Origin: Chromera velia
Lineage: Eukaryota > Sar > Chromeraceae
DNA length: 64,000 nucleotides
Direction of reading: 5' to 3'
Assembly: GCA_018398765.1 (NCBI GenBank)
Contig: JAHBMJ010001140.1
Location: 3,132-67,131, forward strand
The notes under the pieces were generated by a model that worked only from the letters and a program-made list of their open reading frames with translations, was not told the origin of the DNA and ran no database searches. Positions 12,520 through 22,983 of this stretch are shown here, one piece after another; position 1 is the first letter of the stretch, and each line of letters starts with the position of its first letter. Position numbers and translations under genes: made by a program.

Positions 12520-14603
12520 GTTGGTCCCTCTTTCTGGGTCCGCTCGATCTCTCTTCCTGCCTGTGTGTCCGTTTGTCCTTGTGCCAGTCTCTGTCTGTCT
12601 GTGGGGCCACCCACCTGGTCCCTCCTTGACGCTTCTGGGCCTCTCCCATCCTGTGCCTCCTTCTGTCGCCCTCGCCCTCGGTCACCTGTTTGCGTCTCTC
12701 CCCGCAAATGCATTTCTGTCTCCTTGCTGATACCCACCTCCTATCCCCTCTCTCTGCCCTTTCCTCTCATCTCAGTCTGTCCACCTGCCTGCTGTTTGTT
12801 TCTGTATGTATGTGTTTGTTTGTTTGTCTGTTTGACTGTCTGAATGAATCGGCGCGTGCTTTCTTTGTGCAGGAGCGATCCGACGGCTCTCAATGAGAAG
12901 CTGGTGGAGGCTTTTCCCTTTCTCCGAGGCATTGAGGGCGGTTTTTTCTTGTACGGAACCTGGGAGACCGGAGACGGCTTCATCCAAAAAGAGGACGCGC
13001 AGTTTGCTTTCGATCCAGAACAATCTGCAAAGAGCGCAGTCGAGACGATCCGGCAATCGGGGAGAGAGAAAAGGTTGGTCATTGGTGTGTGTGTTCTCGT
13101 ATCGGGGGGGTGGGAGGGATTAGGGAATACATTCTGTCTTCAAGAGGGAGCCCTGTCGATCTCCCATGCTGATGGATGCATATGCGTGGTCATTCTTCAA
13201 AGCAGTCGATTCGACTGGCAACCCGCAGTCAGTCAGTCAGACGGACAAATCGAAAGACGTGTTTTCGACCTAAATTGAGCGCGCTGTTGGTTTGAACATG
13301 AGAAGAAACGGAGTCTCTTCCACCGCGTCTTTTCGTTCTATTGGATGAGCAACAGCTGACTCAGCGGTCCGCACCTTGCAGGCTATCGCTAATCGTGCGA
13401 CCAAACGAGAGCGAGTGGCCCCCGCCTCTCCCCCAGTACCTCAGAGACATGCCGGATCCACACGAGAGTTCGACAATGGTCCTCATCTCCTTTTACAAGT
13501 CGGTCAGACAAGCCAGGCAGCATCAGTCAAGCCTGGGTGTCGTGCGATGGATGCACAGGCGCAGGGGGGGTTGTAATGACACGCGGCGTTTGGAAAGAGA
13601 AAGGAGAAAGGCAGTGTAAACCCAAAGCTGATATGGTTTAAACACTTGAAAAACAGATTTCACTCTAGGGCGAAGAAACGGAGGTTCTGATACGATGGTT
13701 AACACTGAGGAAGCAAGAGAGTGGGTTATTTGAAAGGAGCGTGGTTTTTGTGCCCCCCTTCGGACTTGGAATAATTGTGTGTCCGTTTGTTGGGTTGCTC
13801 GTTTGTGCGTGCGTGCACGAGCGTTCACAAAGATGCGTGGGAAAGTTCCAGAGAGAGACAGACAGGGAGAGCGGTGGGGGAGGGAGAGAAAGATGATGGA
13901 TTCATTCTGTCCATTATTTGCTCCTCCATGTGCAGATTCTTCAAAGTGGAGGACCCTTTTGTTTTCTCGGATATTTTGAGGAGACTGTGGACTCCTTTGA
14001 AGGTCACTTGAGTCTTTCCTTCTTCTTCGTTTTTGCTCTCTTTTTCTTTCACATGCTCACGCCTTCACTCCTTCACTCACTCACTCACTCACCCACTCAC
14101 TCACTCATGCCCTTCCTTCGGAAATGGGCTCTTTCTTGGACCGCTGCTTGTGTATTGGCGCTTTTTGCCTGTTTTTGATAGAACTTGTCTTATCGGGTTC
14201 CATGTATCTCGTTGACTTGGGTCAATTGATCTGTAGGCGAATTTCGAAATTGTTTCTTTGTATGATTGGTGAAACCATTGGCCTCTACTAATTTTTGTCC
14301 GTTGTGTCAGGCAAGACATGCAGATCGAGACGCTTGAAATTTTCCGGTACCTCTATGTAGCTAGCTCCCCACCAATCTCTCTGCATTGACGTCGCCAATC
14401 TCTCTGCATTGACGTCGCACTTCCTAGGAATTGAAATGAGATCACCTTCGTTACAGTTGTCTGTGAATCAATCTTCGCTCTGCTCCATCCATGCTGACTG
14501 TATTCTGTAAATTCAATTCGATGAATCAATCAATGGGTCCTCCAGGCTCTGGGCAGAGTGTACGTGGCACCGGAGGGGATCAACGGTAAGCAAGGCATTT
14601 TGT

Positions 14604-14634
<31 letters not shown>

Positions 14635-15543
14635 CTCTCTCTCTCTCTCTCTCTCGCTCTCTCAGTGGCCAGATGGGAAGGGGAAAGAAAGAAACGGGCG
14701 ATGAAAGGGATAGCAAAATGTGTATGCACTTGACCTTGTGATTTCTTTGGGGCACTTCCTTTCCGCGCTCTTCTTCCTCAGTCCTGATTGGTGCCATTCT
14801 TTCTGCCTCAAGTGCCACAAAATAAATGGGCGAAGCGAAGACCTTCTTGTATGCTCTACAGAGCTCTATCCGCACCTGTGCCTGCATGTCCCCGAGTTGA
14901 TTTCTGACGGCAGCCCAAATGGCGATCCCAGGCAACGTCTTGGACAGATTCAAAGAAGCCACATGGAGCCTGGCCGAGCTAAAGGGAATGAGAATCAACG
15001 AGGACGTGACCGTCTCCTCAGACGAATACTGGGGCCCAACAGAAAGGCCCCCCGGAGAGGACGGGGACGAGGCCACAGCAGGACATTTGCCCCCCTCGTC
15101 CCCCTCTTCCTCTGTTGGAGGTCCCGGATCTGTAGGTTTTCCGGTTCCCGGAAGGACCTCTGCCCCTTTTGACAGGTTGAAAGTGAAGCCGCGGGAACAG
15201 ATCGTTGCAGACGGCCTCGGAGAGAAACCTCTGAAGGCTCCTGGTCAGTTCAGTTTAGGGTGGGTTTTGTTTTCAGCACGTTTATCACAATTAAAAGCAG
15301 CTGCTAGAAAGAATATGATTTCGTCAGGACACTTCATCGGTGGCTCGACAACTGCTCCTCAAGACTTGCTTGCGAAAACGGGAAGGGAGATCTGAACCTA
15401 AAAAATTATGACCTTTACGTGAAATGGCATTCACTTCAAGATGACGAAGCACTTTGCACTTTTGGTCCAGACGTACACGTGGTTCCTTTCTCCCGTTCTT
15501 CTCTGCTGTCGTTTCTTCTCTCCCTTCCTTCCTCTCTCTCTCG

Positions 15544-15584
<41 letters not shown>

Positions 15585-16225
15585 TACGTGTGTGTATTTG
15601 TGGGTTTTCTTGTTTGCCTCAAAGAAAGAAAAACAGAAAAGCGAAAAAAAGAAGTGATACACCCTGTCTTCTGCAGGGGACACGGAGGATGACCTGGACC
15701 CTGCCGAATGGCACGAGAGACTCGAGAGGCCGCCTTCTGGCCAGATTATCCTCGATTGCAGGAACATCTATGAAAGCGAGGTCGGTAGGTCGGTCGCTCC
15801 TCTTCTCCTCTTTTCCTGCAAAGAGAAACTTCAAATAGTCATTATAGATTCTGTCGTCTCTCCAGTTGTTTTTCCCCGTCAGTGTCTTTGAGCCTGTGGA
15901 GACACATTCTTCTCACCCTCCTTCTGTGTGTGTGTGTGTGTACGTGTATGTGTATGTGCCTGCATGTGTAGGTGGGGCGTTTTGAGGGTTCCCTTCCGTT
16001 GAACACGACGTTCTTCCGGGAGTCCTGGGGGGTCCTCGAGGAAGTCCTGGAAGAGACAGACAAGGACGCCCCGGTTCTGATGTACTGCACCGGGGGGATC
16101 AGATGCGCCAAGGCGTCTGCGTATCTGAAGGAGCGTCTCGGGTTTCGGGATGTTCGCGCGCTCCGAGGGGGAGTGATCAACTACTCTAGGTAGGTGGGGG
16201 GGCCTCTCCGTGTGTGTGTGCGTGT

Positions 16226-16261
<36 letters not shown>

Positions 16262-18763
16262 GTGTATGCAAATTTATCTCTCCGAAAAATATGCTTTTTC
16301 CTTCCTTCATGCTTGAACAATCATCTGTTGCAGTCTTAGGGTGAGTCGCCTTTCGCTTGGGTTAATTTCTTTCTATGAGACTGGCTGGAGAAGCAACTCA
16401 GTCAGGACGCTCCTTCTGCTGCCGTCGATGTTGTGCACACCTCCTTGCACTGGCAGGGTGTTCTACTCGGGTGCACGTGCTCACGGGGGCACGTAGTATG
16501 ATTTTTTCTGGCCCACTGGATTGGCTTTTTCTTTGGATTTTCGTCCTCGCAGATTCATTCGAGAGGAAGCCGAACGCGCACGAGATAGAGGAGACATGAA
16601 TGAAGAGGAGAGAACCCCCCCTGAGTCGAAATTCGTGGGGGTCAACTACGTTTTTGACAATCGAATGGGACAAAGGATAACCTCAGATGATATCACGGTG
16701 GGGCTTTCTTGACCGAGAACCTTTTTCTTTCAGTCAAGAAATTACTCTGACGCCCGGACTTGGTTCAGCTGTGAAAGGCCTCTCGCATCCTTTTAGTGTT
16801 GTCCCCCTCGCGGTTCCTCCCCCTTTTCATTTCGCGAGTGAAATGTAGTTTTCCACTTTCTCTATCGGTTGCATGAACCCACTTCTCCCTTTTCTTTGCA
16901 TTCTGCCTGAGCGCTTTATGTGAGTTCGTTTCTGCACACGCGCACGTGCAGACATGCGACCTTTGCGGTGCCCCTTGTTCGTCTTTGACAAACTGTGGGT
17001 TTGAAAAGTGCCACGTGCGGTTTGTCCAGGTCCGTTTGTCCGTCTGTCTTTGTGCCTGCGTTCTTGCCTGCCTGCTTGGCTCTGCCTCTGCCTCTGTCTT
17101 TTCTTTCTGTCTGACTTTCAAGGTAAAGAAAATGAGAAGGAAAAGAAGAACATATGTGTGTCTGCATCTGCTAAAGGAAAGAAAACATCCCACAGTAGAA
17201 GCTTCTGTAGCGTAAGTGTCTGTCCAAAAATTACCTGACGAGAGCAAAAGATAGCCGCCCATGCATGTTCGTCTGTTGTTTTCCTTAGAAAATTCTCTAC
17301 CCCTCTCCCTGTTTCTTTCAGGGTCCTTCCTCCTGTTCGTTTCCTTCTTATCTGTACAGAGTCCATTTTGCATGAAAGAAATAAGGACTGAAGGTGGTTT
17401 CGTCCTTTCGTTTCAGTTTCCGCTTCTTCAGTCTTTCGTTGTGCAACAACACGACCACCCAATTCTTCGAGCCTTTCTGCTGCAGCAGCTTCTGAATCAA
17501 CCCTCTGATCAATTCCAATCCGTATCCTTTCTTGAACGAGGACATGCAACCCCTGTCTGTGTCTTCACTGTTCCATGAATTTACTTGTCGATCTGTCTTC
17601 TTCGTTCGTTCTTTCTTTCTTTCTTTCTTTCTTTCTGCAGTGCGAGCGATGCCACACAGAATACGCCGGCTGCTGCAGCAGAGGATGCCAGAGGAGTGCC
17701 GCAGCTGAGGCTGAAGAGGCGGCGCTGCGGCAGCTTCCCAGGGGATCTCCGTCTCTTCCTGGTAATTTCTATAGGACAAGGGGGGGGGAGGCGAAGGCGC
17801 TCCCTCGGGGTGTCTCTCTGATTGTTCCTTCTGGGACTCTAGAAGGGAAGGCGAAAGGGGAAGAAGGGGGAAATGACGAGACCCAAATTCCAAGTTGGGA
17901 CGAACAGAATGGGGCAAGCGAAACTGCCTGGCTGAATCCTCCTTTTCAAAGCGCACGACTGAACAGGTCCGCTCTGACATTGTCTAAACCTTTTTTCGTC
18001 AATTCTTTTCCTTTTTTGTCGCTCAAAGTGTTTTTCGACACTCTGAAGTAGTCCCTTTTGCATAATCAGACGCTGAAAAGTATTTGTGTCGGCTTGTCTG
18101 TGGGCCTCTCTACTTGTCGTGTCTGTCTACCGTCCTCGTCCCCTTCTACCGTCACGCATTCCACCTCTCCACATGTGTCTTTTCCCCCTGCTCTTCTGTG
18201 CAGAATGTTTGACGACGTTTTGGACAGGTATCATGTGTATGCGTCCGACCACAGCTCTGCTGAGCCCCCCCTTCTCCGGGAGTTGAGGGAGGCTACGGAG
18301 ACAGACGAAGACGGAAACGGACTTGCAGGGGGTGCCCACATGATCTCGGGGCCTCTCCAAGGCAGATTCCTCTCTCTGCTTTCAAAACTTCTGAAGCCAA
18401 AAAATATTCTGGAGCTTGGAACCTTCACAGGTCGGGTGGGCATGCAGAGTCCTTCATCCGTACGAGTTAGTGCGAATCTACAGAATAAGATGAAGAATGA
18501 CGGTGCATTAGAATCCAAACGAAGTAGACCTAGAGCAATGCAATCATGCTGCGCCTGATCCCACACTTTGGTGAGGGAGGCAGGGGGAATTGAAGGTCGC
18601 CTGTTGCTTCTTGGGGGACCTCCCACTCCTCTGTTCCCCCCTCTTCCTCCCTCCCTCGCTCCCTCATTCCCTACATTTACCTATCGTCCTTTCTCTTCCT
18701 TACTTGCCCCGTGTCCTCCCTCTGTGAATCTTGTATGATGCTTTCTCTCCCGCCCTTCCTCTT

Positions 18764-18858
<95 letters not shown>

Positions 18859-18859
18859 A

Positions 18860-18902
<43 letters not shown>

Positions 18903-19497
18903 GAGAGAGAGAGAGAGAGTTACTCTATCCATTTGTCTCCTTCACATGCCTTCTTCTCAACCCTCTCGATCTTTCTCTGGGTCTCTCTATGCCTGCCTTG
19001 TGTGCATGCAGGGTACAGCGCTCTGTGTCTGTCTGAGGGGTTGGCAGAGGGGGGCCGCCTAGTGACGGTAGAGAAGGATCCTCGGGCTGCTGCTGTTGCA
19101 AGGTCGGCATGGGGAGAAAAGAAAAGAAAAGAAGGGTCATGCAACGCAACAGACAGACAGCAGACCTGGGAGAGAAGATTCAAGGGGTTTTCTTTCAAGG
19201 ACCTGCAAATTGAAAGAAAGAACAGAAAGTGAAAAAAGGGACAGAACGCAAAGTGCAAAAAAGAACGTTGCTGTATCTTCTGCTGTATTGTTTTTTTGTC
19301 TCTCCCCCTCCTCTTCTTTCTCTCCGAGAGATTCTGTCAATCATGTCTCGGCGCAGAATTCTCTTTCTTTTCAGAAAAATCGCATTCCATCTCATCTGGA
19401 CCCCTTCAGAATTCCCCGGCTCGTCGTCCGTCGTCCGTGGCTCTTTCTTTCTTTCTTTCTTTCTTTCTTCCTTTCTTTCTTTCTTTCTTTCTTTCTC

Positions 19498-19536
<39 letters not shown>

Positions 19537-20306
19537 CGCTTCCCCTCTTTTCGCTTCTCTCCAGCAGGTAACCAGCAGATTCCCTCCTTCTCTCCTTCCC
19601 TCCTTCCTTCTCAAACTGCCTGCCTTCCTGCCTCACTGCCTGCAGGTGTTTCATCGACAAGGCAGGTCTCTCGTCGTGTGTAGATCTGGTGGAGGCAGAC
19701 GGTCTCGAGGCACTCACCTCTCCGTCTCTCTCTCCACGTATAACGGGGGGAGGGACAGGGGAAGAGGGGGAGACCGAGTCGGCGTTTGAAACTGGAGGAG
19801 TGGGGGGGACGAGGTCGGGATTTGGCGGTTTTGACTTGGTTTTTGTGGACGCGGATAAGAAGAGATACGGGGCTTACTTTGACACTCTGTTGGAGAGGTA
19901 CGTTGGTGAGGTGGCCCCGCCCCGATTTAATTCGGTCTTCTGACTGAAGCTCCCTCAGAAATTAAGGGGGGAGAGAGAGAGAGAGAGAGAGACGAACTCG
20001 GAAGGGAGTGACTCAACGTGTGCTATACTACCAGGTTATGTCAATAATTGTCTGTCTTTGCGAAGTGTGGTCGCAGGCGTGAATGTTCCCGTGCTGGCTT
20101 TGCTTTTCGTTTGTGCCTTTTTCTTTCTGACGTTAACTCAGCATGGTGTGTTTTTTTTCCTGCTCTCTTTGTGCCTGCCTTTCGGGATCGAAAACGCTCT
20201 CTGCGTGACTGAAGAGGACCATGCCTCTTCCCTCCTCCAGAGGCGTTTGATTTTTTTCCCGTGAAAGTTGATGGTGGAGACCAGCTCGGCTGATTGTGTG
20301 TGCATT

Positions 20307-20344
<38 letters not shown>

Positions 20345-21220
20345 TGTGTGTGTGTGTGTGCATGTGTGTGTGCAGAAATTTGCTGAGAAAAGGGGGGTTG
20401 GTGCTGTTTGACAACACACTGTTCAGGGGTATGGTGCTCGACGCAGACTCCTCCTCGAACGAGAAGGCGGACGGAAGTGGGGAGAAGGCAACAAGGGAGG
20501 AGGGAAGGGAGCAAGATGAAGGAGGGATGTCGAATGGACAAGGGGAGAGGGAGGAGGGACAAGGACAAGGACAGCACGTTCAGGGGGGGGCACGTGCAAG
20601 GAAGAGAGAGGCCAGGTTACAGAACCTGGCTTTGAGTCTTGCGTCGTTCAACGAGAAGATCAAAAAGGATCCAAGAGTCGAGACAGTCAGTCAGCAGAAT
20701 GGATTGAGGTGGCCAGTCAGCAGGGCACAAAGATTCGAAACGTGGCACTTAGGCAGGCCCGTCGTTGTTCTACTGAGAAATTATGGCAGGGGGCAGAGAA
20801 AGTTTCTCGCTTTTTTTTTTGTGTCTTCCCCTTCTTTCATTCAGCTTGTTTTCCTACGGGACTTTCTTTCCCGTACTGTTCCTCCCTCTCCATACAAGAT
20901 TCAGTCTGTGGACTCTCTCGGCATCTCTAGTTTCTTCGCCTCAATTTTCTCCCGTCCTTGGTCGGTCCATGCTTTCCTCCAAATAGGCCTTCCCGACTTT
21001 TTTGCTTTGTCCGGTTAGAGCCCGTCTTTTGCCGCTTGTCCACTCGTGTTTTGGTCGTAACGGTTGCGCGGTTGCTTGACGCAGGCATTTATTCTATGCA
21101 ACTCATTTGCTGCCTGCCTTTTCTTAAATTGGTTTTTGGGTGCAGGTTTTGCTGCCCCTTCGCGATGGGTTAACAGCGGTAAGACGGAAAGAAGCGGACA
21201 GAAAAAAAGAGTTTGTCTAA
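11696..21220 (+). CDS. Plastid-type TrhO/TrmR-like fusion: tRNA U34 hydroxylase plus O-methyltransferase
   Basis: A sixteen-exon gene joined by eye. Exons: 11696-12111, 12873-13073, 13382-13498, 13936-14002, 14546-14585, 14914-15243, 15677-15780, 15972-16189, 16553-16697, 16952-17029, 17641-17966, 18204-18430, 19012-19102, 19646-19897, 20376-20685, 21146-21220. All introns are GT-AG, all phases agree, and the joined frame is 998 codons plus TAA. ATG 11696 is the first ATG of exon 1 and opens a signal peptide (KLLGLTAQGCLLIALTVS) followed by a Ser/Pro/Arg-rich stretch beginning FVRPP, a red-plastid bipartite leader. Residues 60-235 have no family I recognise. Then come the TrhO-like module (about 236-590), an acidic linker, and the methyltransferase (682-998). 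The two modules meet across an intron: AG at 17965-17966 joins A at 18204 to give Arg, followed by MFDDV. Predicted product: 5-methoxyuridine at position 34 of plastid tRNAs, via 5-hydroxyuridine. A split into two genes is possible but needs a start codon lying directly on a splice acceptor. Confidence 0.8.
12465..12517. repeat. (CT)n in intron 1 of the fusion gene
   Basis: TCTG units pass into an uninterrupted CT run. The whole 12112-12840 intron is pyrimidine-rich TCTG/CTCT sequence, which gives spurious long open frames on both strands. Confidence 0.95.
14603..14656. repeat. (TTTC)n-(CT)n just after donor of exon 5
   Basis: A pyrimidine microsatellite begins within 20 bases of the 14586 donor. 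Confidence 0.95.
15546..15580. repeat. (GT)n in intron 6 of the fusion gene
   Basis: About 17 GT units followed by TACGTACG, about 100 bases upstream of the exon 7 acceptor. Confidence 0.95.
18765..18920. repeat. Compound (GT)n-(GA)n-(GT)n-(GA)n array
   Basis: Lies in the intron between the first two methyltransferase exons. Alternating blocks of GT and GA, with four ACAG units in the middle. Confidence 0.95.
19441..19536. repeat. (CTTT)n array
   Basis: About 23 CTTT units with two single-base interruptions, inside the intron before exon 14 of the fusion gene. Confidence 0.95.
20309..20375. repeat. (TG)n abutting the exon 15 acceptor
   Basis: TG units run almost directly into TGTGCAG, the acceptor used by exon 15 of the fusion gene. 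Confidence 0.95.
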
Positions 21221-22983
21221 GAGAAGAAGAAGATCTCATCATTATTTTACCTCATCCTTGTCCGTCCATTTCCGCACTTCTAGTAGTGTCAAGGAAAAGG
21301 CAGTTAGAAAACGTATCAATCCAGTCCTCCACCAAACAAGCGTTTATACATCTTTGTATGACCCATGAGCGGTATTAGTTTGAGCTTCTAACTCCGAAGG
21401 TAGTAACTCGTTATTGTTCATGAAAAAAAAAAAATAAAGAAAAACGTATGTAAAAAAAGCATGCCAAAAATTGATATAAAAATTGATATCAATGTAAAAA
21501 AAAAAAAATGACTATCAATTTTTAAGAAGTTGTCAAGAACTATATGAAGAGTTAGAAGCTCATACTAAGGATAGTAAGAGATCTATAGTTGATTGTTAAG
21601 CGCTATCAGTTTGAGCTTCTAACTGTTTATAGTTCTTTAGAATCAATATGTGAAAATTGATATCAATTTTTAAAAGTATACCAAAAATTAAATGTGCGAT
21701 GTCAATTTTTGGTACACTTTTCGGGTATATTTTTATAGGGAATGATATTAATTTTCAATATGATGATTGAGGGTTAAATCTTAGATCCAGCGATACCAGA
21801 CCCTAAGCTGCTGACAAGGCTTTGAGAACAATCTCATGTCATGTAAAACGCTCACTCAACCAAGGTTTCATGGGGTATTTGAAGGCTTGTAAGACTAGGC
21901 GGCCCCTTCGCTTTAGTCTTAAGCACGCACGCCAGACGGAGGTACCCAGTCCTCAGAAAAGACAAAACCTGCATAGCACACAACAAACCAACCCTCCCAT
22001 GTGCCTTCCCCCCCACAAGAGCAGGACGCCCGACGGCATTATTTGTTCGAAACCTATAGAAGGACAAGAATAAAAGAAGATATGCCCCCTCTGTCTAAAG
22101 CCCCCCCTCCAACCAATACCCCACTTTTATTTGTTTTAAGAGCTAGTAAACTTGCTGTCTGAAGTTTAACCTCAGACCTGAAACCCGAGCCCCCTTGACT
22201 GACTTTCCGCCACATATTTGATGGACTCAGAGATTCCCAAAGTCCAGCCTACTACGCTGAATGGACCTAGCTGTGCGTGCGGTGCGAAGGATGGATTTGA
22301 GAGTCTGACCGGGTCTCGACTCTGGCATGGAGTTTGGCTGACAGAATGCAATCTATACCTTGATTGTACGTGTTTTGATCACCCAATCTAAGCATGCTTT
22401 AGAGTTTTCCGCCATATATTTGATGGACTAAGAGATTTTCAAAGTCCAGCCTACTGCTCTGAATGGACCTAGCTGTGCGTGCGGTGTGAAAGATGGATTT
22501 GAGAGTCTGACCAGGTCTCGACTCTGGCATGGAGTTTGGCTGACAGAATGCAATCTACACCTTGATTGTACGTGTTTTGATCACCCGATCTGAGCACGCT
22601 TTAGAGTTTTCTGCCACATATTTGATGGACTCAGAGATTCCCAAAGTCCAGCCTACTGCCCCTACAGGAAAGAAAACGATAAGACAAGAGAGTTACCAAC
22701 CTTTTTCTCCTGTCTACCCCTCCTGTCCCCATTCAGACTCTTCCTCCCCTTTCCCTCCGATATCAGGTCCTTTGTGTTTCTTCTTATACCTCCACCCTTT
22801 CTTCTGAAGTTCCTCCTGTCTGGTTTGAACCTGTCATATCGCTCCTTAAGGCGGTTTGTGGTGCGTTGGCCTCTTGCTTCCCTTTAGGAGGTCTCGCAGC
22901 CGATGGTGTCATCACACTCCCAGCCGTTGGAATGAAGATTCAGCAGCAGCGAGGGATTGAAGGACTGGGTTGGTCCCTATCCC
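21221..22983. other. Repeat-rich spacer with AT-rich foldback sequence
   Basis: 21400-21745 is AT-rich. It contains ATTGATATCAAT words and an inverted repeat of GAGCTTCTAACT (about 21380 and 21612, complement at about 21550), like a degraded foldback element. 22205-22657 is a tandem array listed separately. No gene is supported. Confidence 0.6.
22205..22657. repeat. 202-bp tandem repeat, 2.2 copies
   Basis: Copies begin TTCCGCCACATATTTGATGG (22205), TTCCGCCATATATTTGATGG (22407) and TTCTGCCACATATTTGATGG (22609). Each full unit runs through CAAAGTCCAGCC, GTGCGTGCGGTG, CTGGCATGGAGTTTGGCTG and TTGTACGTGTTTTGATCACCC. Divergence between units is a few percent. Units have no conserved open frame. 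Confidence 0.9.

Larger units (their letters stand above)
13382..17770 (+). other. TrhO-like (UPF0176) module of the fusion gene
   Basis: Spliced residues about 236-590 match the TrhO/UPF0176 family in order. The family's N-terminal region gives LISFYK then FFKVEDP (13486-13965), GRVYVAPEGIN (14552-14584) and FDRLKVKPREQIVADGL (about 15168-15220). The rhodanese part gives ILDCRNIYESEVGRFEG (about 15747-15990) and the active-site loop MYCTGGIRCAKAS (about 16080-16120, predicted catalytic Cys464, second Cys470). It then gives YVFDNRMGQRI (about 16650-16680) and a Cys-rich tail with CDLCGAPC, NCGFEKCHVRFVQ and CERCHTEYAGCCSRGC (16955-17688). That tail has the spacing of the family's zinc-binding end. 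In bacteria TrhO hydroxylates uridine 34 of certain tRNAs. All the key cysteines are present, so activity is plausible. Confidence 0.85.
18204..21220 (+). other. TrmR-like O-methyltransferase module of the fusion gene
   Basis: Spliced residues 682-998 form a class I, metal-dependent O-methyltransferase of the caffeoyl-CoA/TrmR type. Motif I is ILELGTFTGYSALCL, split by the 18430/19012 intron. An acidic post-I residue sits in VTVEKD. The metal-site region is LVFVDADKKRYGAYF (about 19835-19878), followed by GGLVLFDNTLFRGMV (about 20394-20438). The end VLLPLRDGLTAVRRK (from 21146) is typical. LFRG after FDN fits TrmR-type enzymes better than plant phenylpropanoid enzymes, whose motif is usually DNTLW. 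Two low-complexity Gly/Glu-rich inserts interrupt the fold: about 30 residues before the FVDAD strand, and about 50 after LFRG. TrmR methylates 5-hydroxyuridine-34, which is the product of the attached module. Confidence 0.8.

Noticed and set aside
12112-12843. Several 80-140-codon frames on both strands
   Set aside because: They are translations of TCTG/CT microsatellite sequence in intron 1 of the fusion gene.
18205-18207. ATG as independent start of the methyltransferase
   Set aside because: It lies one base after a strong CAG acceptor, and the upstream donor matches it in phase, so a spliced fusion is simpler.
19137-19789. Frames of 90-195 codons near 19.1-19.8 kb other than the exon frame
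   Set aside because: Products of the (CTTT)n array and adjoining pyrimidine-rich intron.
21822-22073. 83-codon plus-strand frame and its antisense partner
   Set aside because: No family pattern; basic/Pro-rich composition typical of chance frames.
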